Source of the DNA: Zetaproteobacteria bacterium
GTDB taxonomy: Bacteria > Pseudomonadota > Zetaproteobacteria > Mariprofundales > Mariprofundaceae
Direction of reading: 5' to 3'
DNA: 7,037 nucleotides
NCBI GenBank assembly: GCA_021545625.1
Contig: JAJRVH010000204.1
Coordinates: 1-7,037, forward strand
A program made the translations under genes and the position numbers. Positions 1-5,986 of this stretch are shown here, one piece after another. How positions within the stretch are numbered: the stretch's first letter is position 1; every line of letters starts with the position of its first letter. The notes under the pieces are model-generated. The model was not told the DNA's origin. It saw only the letters and a program-made list of their open reading frames with translations, and made no database searches.

Positions 1-225
1 AACTACCAGTATCTGTTTCTCTTCCCTCGCTTGCCGCCCGTTGCCGGACAAAGAGGGCTGCCGGATAGCAAAACGCTCCATAAATTCAAGAAATGAAGCC
101 TGCGGGATACGCCAATGCCCGCCCGGAGTCTGGATCGCTTCCATATCACCGTTACGAATCCAGTTCTTGATGGTGTTGACCCTGACCCCGCAAATCCTGG
201 CTGCTTCACCTGTCGTCAGATACAT
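1..225 (-). CDS. MerR/BldC-like helix-turn-helix protein, probable response-regulator fusion (partial, C-terminus beyond left edge)
   Basis: The frame opens with ATG at 225 and stays open for 75 codons to the window edge, so only the N-terminus is visible. Residues 1-50 (start MYLTTGEAARICGV, then NTIKNWIRNGDMEA and TPGGHWRIP) form a winged helix-turn-helix of the excisionase/MerR-like type. The TTGEAAR helix, the recognition helix with NWIRNG, and the GGHWRI wing are all typical of the family. A polar linker (about 56-71) follows, and the last visible residues are KQILVV, which is how the first beta strand of a CheY-like receiver domain usually begins. I infer a DNA-binding response regulator with its output domain at the N-terminus, the reverse of the usual order. 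A GGAGG at 231-235, five bases before the ATG, supports the start. The gene follows valS on the same strand but is separated by a terminator, so it is probably transcribed on its own. The helix-turn-helix call is firm. The receiver call rests on about six residues. Confidence 0.85.
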   Translation of the reverse strand, partial: MYLTTGEAARICGVRVNTIKNWIRNGDMEAIQTPGGHWRIPQASFLEFMERFAIRQPSLSGNGRQAREEKQILVV

Positions 226-230
226 CCACG

Positions 231-235
231 CCTCC
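231..235 (-). promoter_or_regulatory. Shine-Dalgarno site of the helix-turn-helix gene
   Basis: Read on the minus strand, GGAGG lies five bases upstream of the ATG at 225. It is the best ribosome-binding site in the window and fixes this start, which would otherwise be hard to judge because the gene is cut by the edge. Confidence 0.75.
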
Positions 236-266
236 GAATACCCGAGATTAATCACAGACGGGCGCG

Positions 267-294
267 ACTCTATTCAAGCGGAAACCTCGTTCAA
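267..294 (-). promoter_or_regulatory. Possible sigma-70-type promoter of the helix-turn-helix gene
   Basis: On the minus strand TTGAAC (294-289) is followed after 16 bases by TAGAGT (272-267). Each hexamer matches four of six consensus positions. Transcription would start near 260 and leave a leader of roughly 35 bases before the ATG at 225. The strongest argument is position: the -35 box begins two bases after the last unit of the 9-bp repeat array. In GC-rich bacteria such matches also arise by chance, so this is a suggestion only. Confidence 0.3.
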
Positions 295-295
295 G

Positions 296-327
296 CACTT
301 TTTACACTTTTTACACTTTTTACACTT
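296..327 (-). repeat. 9-bp tandem direct repeat, four AAGTG boxes
   Basis: On the minus strand AAGTG occurs four times at exactly 9-bp spacing (starting at 327, 318, 309 and 300). The first three are followed by TAAA, giving three perfect copies of AAGTGTAAA plus a fourth box. The array is AT-rich within a GC-rich region, lies outside any credible gene, and sits directly upstream of the possible -35 box at 294-289. It could be an operator made of head-to-tail sites, an A-tract element that helps polymerase bind, or a simple slippage repeat. The position and regular spacing favour a regulatory role. Confidence 0.85.
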
Positions 328-369
328 GATCATGCTGCAAGCCCGACACACACCGAACCAACGAGCACA

Positions 370-385
370 CATGGAAAAATCCATG
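370..385. repeat. Short inverted repeat between valS terminator and repeat array
   Basis: CATGGA and TCCATG form perfect 6-bp arms around AAAA. The element lies four bases beyond the T tract of the valS terminator, on the side of the downstream regulator gene. It may be a dyad operator or a secondary hairpin. No T tract after it on the minus strand suggests a second terminator. Confidence 0.45.
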
Positions 386-388
386 CAT

Positions 389-413
389 AAAAAAAGGGCC
401 CGTACGGGCCCTT
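389..413 (-). terminator. Rho-independent terminator of valS
   Basis: A perfect 20-bp palindrome (394-413) can fold into an 8-bp stem with a GTAC loop, mostly G and C pairs. On the minus strand a run of seven T (395-389) closes the stem and follows it. It starts 24 bases after the valS stop codon. This should end the operon transcript and separate it from the regulator gene to the left. On the plus strand the hairpin is followed only by a weaker, displaced T run, and no plus-strand gene was found that would use it. Confidence 0.93.
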
Positions 414-437
414 GGCTTTTTGGAGAACTGTGCCTTA

Positions 438-3089
438 TCAGATCGCTTTCAGACGCGCCATGGCCGCCTCCATCTCGGCATGCTTGGCGCGCGCCTCGTC
501 CAGCTCGGCCTGCACCTTGGCTACAACCTCGGCCGGCGCGTTGCTGCGGAACTTCGGATTGCCGAGCTTGCCTTCGGCCCGGGCAATCTCCTTGTCCAGG
601 CGACTGAGATTCTTGTCCAGCCGCGCCAGCTCCTCCCCGACATTGATCAGGCCGGCCAGCGGCAGGTAGACGCGCGAGATGGTCAGCGGCGCCACGGCCG
701 CAGCCTCCAGCTCGGCCCCCTCGTCCAGCCAGTCCAGCGTTTCGAGACGGGCCAGGTTCATGATCAGCAGCTGCTGGCTTTCCAGTTCGGCGCGCTCGGC
801 CGCCGGGCAGGCAATCGCCGCCGCAATTCGCTTGCCGGGAGCGACATTCATTTCGCCGCGGATGGAACGGATCGCCGACACAACCTCGATGGCCTTCTGC
901 ATGCGGCTGACCGAACGCGCATCATGATCGTCGCGGCGCTGATGCCAGCGATCGGTCACCAGCCGCGCATCCGGCCCGTGCAGACTCTGCCACAGGGTTT
1001 CGGTAATGAACGGACACACCGGATGCAGCAGCCGCAGCCAGCCTTCCAGCGCAGTCAGCATGACGGTACGCGTTTCGATCCCGGCCGCTTCGTCATCGCC
1101 ATACAGCGACACCTTGGCCGCCTCGACGTACCAGTCGCAATAGGTGCCCCAGATAAAGCCGTACAGGGCCGATGCCGCCTCGTTGAAACGATATTCGGTC
1201 AATGCCTTCTCAACCTCGGACGCGGTCGCATCAAGCTCGGCCAGAATCCAGCGATTCACGTCCAGTTCCGGACGCAGCGTCGCATCGGGCTGTGCGTCGC
1301 CGCGATTCATGAACACGAAACGCGCCGCGTTCCAGATCTTGTTCATAAAATTGCGGTTCGATGCGATGCGGCTTTCATCGAGCTTCACGTCGCGGCCCGG
1401 CGTCGCCATATGCGCCAGCGTGAAACGTAGCGCGTCGGCACCGTATTTGTCGGACATTTCCAGCGGATCGATCACATTGCCCTTGGACTTGGACATCTTC
1501 TGCCCTTCGGCGTCGCGGATCAGCGCATGGATATAGATGTCGCGGAACGGCACCTCGCCGGTGAACTTCAGACCCATCATGATCATCCGGGCCACCCAGA
1601 AGAAGATGATGTCGAAGCCGGTGACCAGCACATTCGTCGGATAGAAACGCTCCAGCTCCGGTGTTTTGTCCGGCCAGCCGAGCGTCGAGAACGGCCACAG
1701 ACCGGACGAGAACCAGGTATCGAGCACATCCTCGTCCTGGCTGATCTTGTCCGAACCGCACCCTTCACAGCACTCGGGATTATCCCGCGATACGGTAATA
1801 TGCCCGCAACCGTCGCAATACCAGGCCGGAATGCGGTGACCCCACCACAGCTGGCGCGAAATGCACCAGTCCTGGATATTGCGCATCCATTCGAAATAGG
1901 TCTTTTCCCAGAACTGCGGCACGAAGCGGATATCGCCGTCCTCGACAGCCCTGATGGCGGGCTCGGCCAGCGGCTGGATCTTCACATACCACTGGTCGGT
2001 CAGATACGGCTCCAGCACCGCATGCGATCGGTCGCCGCGGCCGACCTGATGCGTATGTTGCTCGATCTTGTGCAGCAGCCCCTCAGCGTCGAGATCGGCG
2101 ACGATATGCTCGCGCGCCTCGTAGCGCTCCATGCCCCGGTATTTCTCCGGCACCTCGTCGCAGTCGAGCATGTGCGCCTGCGGCGTCAGGATGTTGATCA
2201 GCGGCAGGTGGTGGCGCTTGCCGACTTCGTAATCGTTGAAATCATGCGCCGGGGTAATCTTCACGCAGCCGGTACCGAACTCGCGATCGACATATTCATC
2301 GGCGATGACCGGGATCGTGCGTCCGGTCAGCGGCAACATAACCTGCCGTCCGACCAGATCACGATAGCGCTCGTCCTCCGGATGCACGGCCACGGCCGCA
2401 TCGCCGAACATCGTTTCCGGGCGCGTCGTGGCCACAATCACATGCTTCGACGGATCATCGGCCAGCGGATAGCACATATGCCACATATGACCGTCTTCTT
2501 CCTCGTGCTGCACCTCGAGATCGGACACCGCCGTTTCCAGCACGGGATCCCAGTTCACCAGCCGCTTGCCGCGATAAATCAGCCCTTCCTCGTAAAGACT
2601 GACAAACACCTCGCGCACCGCACGCGACAGCCCCTCGTCCAGCGTGAAGCGCTCGCGCGACCAGTCGCAGGAAGCGCCGAGGCGCTTGAGCTGGTTGACG
2701 ATCGTGCCGCCGGAATGTTCTTTCCAGTCCCAGACCCGGTCGAGAAACCGTTCGCGGCCGAGGTCGCGGCGATGCACGCCCTCCTTGTCGAGAAGGCGTT
2801 CGACGACCATCTGCGTGGCGATGCCGGCATGGTCGGTGCCCGGCTGCCACAACGTCGATTTGCCGCACAGGCGCTGCCAGCGGATCAGCATGTCCTGAAT
2901 CGTGAATGTGAAGGCGTGACCCATGTGCAGGCTGCCGGTCACATTCGGCGGCGGAATGACGATGCAATAGGCGCCATCGGAGCGCTCGGCCGGTGTCGGC
3001 TGAAAGGCATCCGAATTCAGCCACTGCTCGTTGATCGCCGGCTCGACCGCCTGCGGTTCGTAGGTTTTGGCTAGCTCTTGCTGGCTCAT
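438..3089 (-). CDS. valS: Valine--tRNA ligase (ValRS)
   Basis: Cytosolic class I synthetase that joins valine to tRNA(Val) using ATP and removes mischarged threonine through an editing domain. The protein is 883 residues, in the normal range. The HIGH-type motif reads HMGH (55-58) inside PPPNVTGSLHMGHAF. The editing domain spans roughly 190-350 and holds TTRPETMFGD (221-230) and ITPAHDFNDY. Cysteines at 425, 428, 440, 441 and 444 look like a zinc ribbon. KMSKS is at 531-535. The anticodon-binding helical domain follows, and the last 65 residues or so form the charged coiled-coil arm that contacts tRNA. I chose the ATG at 3089, which gives MSQQELAKTYEP and a family-like N-terminus. A GAGGAG lies 12 bases upstream, slightly far. 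The frame stays open to 3257, but that stretch overlaps the previous gene. The gap to the previous stop is 26 bases, so the two genes are probably co-transcribed. Confidence 0.98.
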   Translation of the reverse strand: MSQQELAKTYEPQAVEPAINEQWLNSDAFQPTPAERSDGAYCIVIPPPNVTGSLHMGHAFTFTIQDMLIRWQRLCGKSTLWQPGTDHAGIATQMVVERLLDKEGVHRRDLGRERFLDRVWDWKEHSGGTIVNQLKRLGASCDWSRERFTLDEGLSRAVREVFVSLYEEGLIYRGKRLVNWDPVLETAVSDLEVQHEEEDGHMWHMCYPLADDPSKHVIVATTRPETMFGDAAVAVHPEDERYRDLVGRQVMLPLTGRTIPVIADEYVDREFGTGCVKITPAHDFNDYEVGKRHHLPLINILTPQAHMLDCDEVPEKYRGMERYEAREHIVADLDAEGLLHKIEQHTHQVGRGDRSHAVLEPYLTDQWYVKIQPLAEPAIRAVEDGDIRFVPQFWEKTYFEWMRNIQDWCISRQLWWGHRIPAWYCDGCGHITVSRDNPECCEGCGSDKISQDEDVLDTWFSSGLWPFSTLGWPDKTPELERFYPTNVLVTGFDIIFFWVARMIMMGLKFTGEVPFRDIYIHALIRDAEGQKMSKSKGNVIDPLEMSDKYGADALRFTLAHMATPGRDVKLDESRIASNRNFMNKIWNAARFVFMNRGDAQPDATLRPELDVNRWILAELDATASEVEKALTEYRFNEAASALYGFIWGTYCDWYVEAAKVSLYGDDEAAGIETRTVMLTALEGWLRLLHPVCPFITETLWQSLHGPDARLVTDRWHQRRDDHDARSVSRMQKAIEVVSAIRSIRGEMNVAPGKRIAAAIACPAAERAELESQQLLIMNLARLETLDWLDEGAELEAAAVAPLTISRVYLPLAGLINVGEELARLDKNLSRLDKEIARAEGKLGNPKFRSNAPAEVVAKVQAELDEARAKHAEMEAAMARLKAI

Positions 3090-3115
3090 GATCTGTTCGT
3101 TCTCCTCGTGGGTGG

Positions 3116-4003
3116 TCAGGGCTTCCTTCTGCTCAACGCCCTGCGCAATGCGCGCCGACCCGATTTCTTCAGAGCCTGCCGCACGCCTGCCTCGATCAGC
3201 GACGGCAGAATCGCCTCGATACGTTGCGCGACCTGCTCGCCGATCTGCATTTCCCATGCTGGCGGCATGCTGGCCGGAGGTTGCTCTTCGGCAAGTGAAA
3301 TTTTGTCGTCGGTGCCAGGGGGCTCCGCATCGCCGTCCTGCTCCGCCCCCACCGGATGCTCGAACGGCAACAGCGCCTGATGATCATCGACCAGCATATC
3401 CTCGGTCAGGATCACGACAGGCGGCGAAACTGTTTGCTCAGCCTCTTCATCGACCCGTTCGGCAGCGCTCAGATGCACAACCGGCCGGTCTGCCGTCGTT
3501 TCCGTCGTTTCCGTCGTTTCCGTCGTTTCCGTCGTTTCTGCTGCTTCCGCTGCTTCCGCTGCTTCCGCTGCTTCCGCTGCTTCCGCTGCTTCCGCTGCTT
3601 CCGCCTCAGTGCCCGCAAACATGCCCTCCGGCAACGAAGCCGTATCATCCGCGCCGGAAAGGCCGTCTTCCTGTTGCAGGGTTTCGTCGATCAGCCAGAG
3701 GTCTTCATCCCCGGCGACAGTCGGCTCATCGACCCCGACATGCCCCGACCCGGATGCCTGCCTGTGATAGTTCCGGATCGCGACATCGAAGTCTTCTTCC
3801 AGCGTTTCATCGGAAAGCCCGTCTTCATCCGCCTGCAACCATACCGGCGGCTCCCCGAGCATCGCAGGGGAAAGCGACGAAACCTCTTCAGCCGGCGCGA
3901 CCTCCTCCGGCTTCGGGCCGGCATCATCATTGCCGGTGTCGCTCTCCTCGAGCAACTGATCCAGGCTGGCAAGGATATCTTCTATGCTGGGATCGTCTGC
4001 CAT
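3116..4003 (-). CDS. Acidic repeat-containing protein, PopZ-like (DUF2497-like) candidate
   Basis: Protein of 295 residues with three zones. Residues 1-21 start MADDPSIEDILASLDQLLEE, a short amphipathic helix that closely resembles the start of the alphaproteobacterial pole organiser PopZ (remembered as PTMEEILASIRRII). Residues 22-245 are very rich in Asp, Glu, Pro and Ala and look disordered. They include a run of Glu-Ala-Ala and Glu-Thr-Thr triplets (about 135-170) and a PPVVILTEDMLVDD segment (194-207). Residues 250-280 (QVAQRIEAILPSLIEAGVRQAL) form a predicted helix resembling PopZ's C-terminal assembly region, and the last 17 residues are strongly basic. There is no signal peptide or membrane segment. 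The ATG at 4003 was chosen because the motif starts there. Upstream frame-open sequence runs into the previous gene, and no good ribosome-binding site is visible. The gene is sure to be real given its zoned composition and fit in the operon. The PopZ link rests on short motifs and recalled synteny with valS, so its function is an inference. Confidence 0.85.
   Translation of the reverse strand: MADDPSIEDILASLDQLLEESDTGNDDAGPKPEEVAPAEEVSSLSPAMLGEPPVWLQADEDGLSDETLEEDFDVAIRNYHRQASGSGHVGVDEPTVAGDEDLWLIDETLQQEDGLSGADDTASLPEGMFAGTEAEAAEAAEAAEAAEAAEAAEAAETTETTETTETTETTADRPVVHLSAAERVDEEAEQTVSPPVVILTEDMLVDDHQALLPFEHPVGAEQDGDAEPPGTDDKISLAEEQPPASMPPAWEMQIGEQVAQRIEAILPSLIEAGVRQALKKSGRRALRRALSRRKP
3492..3599 (-). 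repeat. In-frame 9-bp minisatellite, Glu-Thr-Thr and Glu-Ala-Ala triplets
   Basis: Twelve consecutive 9-bp units on the plus strand: one GCCGTCGTT, four TCCGTCGTT (3501-3536), one TCTGCTGCT, and six TCCGCTGCT (3546-3599). They lie inside the acidic PopZ-like gene and read on the minus strand as GAA-GCA-GCG and GAA-ACG-ACG codons. The unit is a multiple of three, so gain or loss of copies changes protein length without breaking the frame. Nearly perfect identity within each block points to recent slippage or unequal exchange. The central unit (3537-3545) differs from its right-hand neighbours by one base. Confidence 0.95.
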
Positions 4004-4059
4004 TGGCCCATGATAATTAAGGAAGCCCTGAAAAACTACAGGTGGTTTTCGACAGCACG

Positions 4060-4755
4060 CTAGAACGGTATGCGCAGCGCCCGGCACAGAAAACGCATCA
4101 GCGGCGCACCGACCGCGAAATAATCGGCGAGCATCCGGTCCAGCCCCTCCAGCACGATCAGGTCGGCCTGGATATGGCTGATGCCAATGAAATCCTTGCG
4201 TTTGATGTCCCCGATCAGCGGATGCTCCCGGTCATACCCTCTCGGCGGCCGCTTCAGGCTGTCTCCGGCCAGCTCGAACCAGCGGCTGAACTGTTCATCG
4301 TCGCGCACCGTCAGCCACGCCTGCGGTTCGTCGTCCATTGCCTTGCGAATCCTTGCCAGCGCATCGCCGGCCGGGTGCCAGATGCCAACGCCGACAAACA
4401 CCTCGGCCGGACTGATATGCAGGTAAAAGCCGGGCGCATGCACATCCCGCCCCAGTTCATGGCGAAACTGAATACCGATATTCGTCTTGTACGGCGTCTT
4501 GTCCCTGCTGAAGCGGGTGTCGCGGTGCACACGCATCAGCGACCCGCCGCTCTTCCTTGCATCGGCGACAAAATGCGGGGATATGGCAGCCAGATGCGGC
4601 TGCATGGCCCTGATCAGCCGCAAGGCCGGCTCCCGAACCGCATCCTCGTAGTCCTGTCTGTGTTCCTGAAACCATTCACGCCGGTTATTGGCCGCCAGGC
4701 GCCCGAGAAACGCAAAGGTGGCATCGGAGAAAAAGACCTCTTCCGCTCCGTTCAC
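4060..4755 (-). CDS. DUF2461 family protein (TIGR02453-like)
   Basis: Protein of 231 residues, the usual size for this family of unknown biochemical function. Recognisable family features are the N-terminal FAFLGRLAANNRREWF (14-29), the most conserved block RDTRFSRDKTPYKTN (78-92), the strand segment GFYLHISPAEVFVGVGIWHP (109-128), and a C-terminal helix. No signal peptide, membrane helix or metal-binding cluster is evident, so it is probably cytosolic. The start is a GTG at 4755 whose bases overlap the holC stop as GTGA, a 4-base overlap typical of translational coupling. No strong ribosome-binding site precedes it, which fits coupling. The gene ends 56 bases before the acidic gene. I do not assign a function. 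The family itself is recognised with good confidence. Confidence 0.92.
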   Translation of the reverse strand: MNGAEEVFFSDATFAFLGRLAANNRREWFQEHRQDYEDAVREPALRLIRAMQPHLAAISPHFVADARKSGGSLMRVHRDTRFSRDKTPYKTNIGIQFRHELGRDVHAPGFYLHISPAEVFVGVGIWHPAGDALARIRKAMDDEPQAWLTVRDDEQFSRWFELAGDSLKRPPRGYDREHPLIGDIKRKDFIGISHIQADLIVLEGLDRMLADYFAVGAPLMRFLCRALRIPF

Positions 4756-5204
4756 GACTTGCGTCCGAGATATTTCGGCTCCAGCCCCATCTGGCGGTAG
4801 GTGCGAAAACGCTCGCGCGCGGCCTGCTTCAGCCCTTCATCCCAGCCATCGACGAAATCCACCACATGCGCGAAACCGGACACATCCACCGGCACTTCCA
4901 GACAGCCATTGATCAGCACTTCGGCACCGTTATCGCGCCGCACTTCGGTCGACAGCAGAATCGGCTGACGCGCATTGATATCCGCATCGGGCCCGGCCAC
5001 GCCGTGAGCCAGGAAGGACTCGGGATGGATCGTCCACAGCCGCCCGTCGAGCTGGGCCATGAATCCGGCATCGGGGCAAAGCACCAGCACATGCGGCTTT
5101 AACCGCCCCCGCCGAAGCAACAGCCGGGCAATCCCCTCCACACGGTCCGGCGTTTCGAGCAATTCGAAATGCACCTGCATATCCGTCCGCCCCGCTTCAG
5201 CCAT
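4752..5204 (-). CDS. holC: DNA polymerase III subunit chi
   Basis: HolC is the clamp-loader accessory subunit that links polymerase III, through psi (HolD), to single-strand binding protein. The 150 residues match the E. coli chi length and layout: FELLETPD at the start, a Rossmann-like VLVLCPDAGFMAQLDGRLWT (39-58), ESFLAHGVAG (62-71), PILLS, VLING, and the diagnostic C-terminal block VVDFVDGWDEGLKQAARERF (114-133) followed by RTYRQMG. Position next to pepA and upstream of valS also agrees with E. coli. Two starts are possible. ATG at 5204 overlaps the PAP2 stop by 8 bases and has an AAGGGGCAGG stretch just upstream. ATG at 5180 (MQVHFELLE) aligns better with the family N-terminus but has a weaker ribosome-binding site. 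I report the longer form. The true start remains open by eight residues. No psi gene is visible here. Confidence 0.95.
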   Translation of the reverse strand: MAEAGRTDMQVHFELLETPDRVEGIARLLLRRGRLKPHVLVLCPDAGFMAQLDGRLWTIHPESFLAHGVAGPDADINARQPILLSTEVRRDNGAEVLINGCLEVPVDVSGFAHVVDFVDGWDEGLKQAARERFRTYRQMGLEPKYLGRKS

Positions 5205-5898
5205 CGCGTACCTGCCCCTTCCAGTAGCGCACCAGCACGAACAGCGCCGCCACGGACAGGACCGGCGCCAGCAACTGGGCGGTAGCCGGCTGTATATGAT
5301 AGCCCAGCCCCAGCACGGCCGCCTCGATGGCCACGATCATGCCGGACACCTTCCACGACCAGGGCGAAGCCTGCCAGCGCTCCACCGGCCAGCCGGCCGA
5401 CCAGCGCCAGCACAGACCCATCGTTGCGATGCCAAGCAGCAGCCCCGCCGCCACGTCGAGCGGGAAATGCACGCCGCCATAGATGCGGCCGATGGCGGCC
5501 AGCAGGAACAGGCCCGCCACGGCCCAGGCCCTCGCATCGCGCGCCGGCCACAGCAAAAAGGCCGCGGCCAGCATCACGCCATCGCTGGTCGCGTGCCCCG
5601 AAGGAAAGGAATGCGATTGCAGAGCCGCCCCCAGCACATGCACATGCTCCAGCACGGCCGGCGGACGCGGCGCATCGAACAATCGCTTGAGCAACTGCGC
5701 CAGCAGACCGGAAACAATAAATGCAAGCAATGCGACCATCCCCAGACGCAGCCGGAACAGCATCAGCAACGCGCACAGCAATGCCACCACCAGCCCGTCG
5801 CCGAGCCCGGAGACCAGCCCGAACAGCGCATCCAGCACCATATTGTGGGCATCATTGATCAGGCGAAACAGCGACTCGTTCAGCGACATCTCATGCAT
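5197..5898 (-). CDS. PAP2-family membrane phosphatase
   Basis: Integral inner-membrane phosphatase of 233 residues, related to undecaprenyl-pyrophosphate and phosphatidylglycerophosphate phosphatases. All three family motifs are present: KRLFDAPRP (71-79, the K-x6-RP motif), SFPSGH (97-102), and RIYGGVHFPLD (138-148, R-x5-H-x3-D). H144 is the expected nucleophile and H102 the general acid. The serine usual before the third-motif arginine is glycine here. Hydrophobic stretches near 22-48, 52-70, 105-118, 124-137, 146-164, 186-202 and 207-224 are likely membrane helices. The ATG at 5898 was chosen, with a weak AGG eight bases upstream. An in-frame ATG at 5889 is an alternative. The gene follows the pepA terminator and overlaps holC, so it is probably the first gene of the operon that ends with valS. 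The substrate cannot be read from the sequence. Confidence 0.95.
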   Translation of the reverse strand: MHEMSLNESLFRLINDAHNMVLDALFGLVSGLGDGLVVALLCALLMLFRLRLGMVALLAFIVSGLLAQLLKRLFDAPRPPAVLEHVHVLGAALQSHSFPSGHATSDGVMLAAAFLLWPARDARAWAVAGLFLLAAIGRIYGGVHFPLDVAAGLLLGIATMGLCWRWSAGWPVERWQASPWSWKVSGMIVAIEAAVLGLGYHIQPATAQLLAPVLSVAALFVLVRYWKGQVRDG

Positions 5899-5937
5899 GT
5901 CGCGAACCTAGCAGGCCCGTCATATGTTTCTATCAGG

Positions 5938-5966
5938 AAAAAGGCCCGCCCTTGCGGACGGGCCTT
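5938..5966 (-). terminator. Rho-independent terminator of pepA
   Basis: On the minus strand the arms AAGGCCCG and CGGGCCTT, extended by an inner T-G, C-G, C-G stretch, close on a GCAA loop, giving a stem of about 11 pairs that ends in five T (5942-5938). It starts 20 bases after the pepA stop codon and 31 bases before the PAP2 start. The signal should separate pepA from the PAP2-to-valS group, unless readthrough is substantial. Confidence 0.9.
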
Positions 5967-5986
5967 CACGCCGGCTGAACGGAAAA

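Noticed and set aside
3..209. A 68-codon minus-strand frame at the left edge
   Set aside because: It is a different frame of the same strand as the helix-turn-helix gene, which has a clear domain and a GGAGG site.
296..327. CRISPR array or plasmid-type iteron origin
   Set aside because: The units are 9 bp with no spacers, which excludes CRISPR. No replication initiator gene, DnaA boxes or plasmid functions are nearby.
420..1430. A 336-codon open frame on the plus strand over the valS 3' end
   Set aside because: It is antisense to the conserved valS coding region and its protein resembles no family. valS explains the stretch fully.
1527..3074. A 515-codon open frame on the plus strand, antisense to valS
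   Set aside because: It lies wholly within the valS gene, has low-complexity His/Arg/Gln-rich content, and shows no known motif. Long antisense frames are common opposite GC-rich genes.
3090..3257. A 56-residue N-terminal extension of ValRS
   Set aside because: The stretch overlaps the end of the acidic gene in another frame and does not resemble ValRS. The ATG at 3089 gives a normal N-terminus with a ribosome-binding site upstream.
3067..4063. Plus-strand frames with Phe-Pro-Ser or Arg-Phe-Arg repeats
   Set aside because: They are the reverse readings of the 9-bp minisatellite in the acidic gene. The minus-strand reading has coherent composition, a recognisable N-terminus and an operon position.
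4004..4087. A 28-residue N-terminal extension of the acidic protein
   Set aside because: It runs into the DUF2461 coding region and lacks the acidic character of the protein. The conserved-looking helix begins right after the ATG at 4003.
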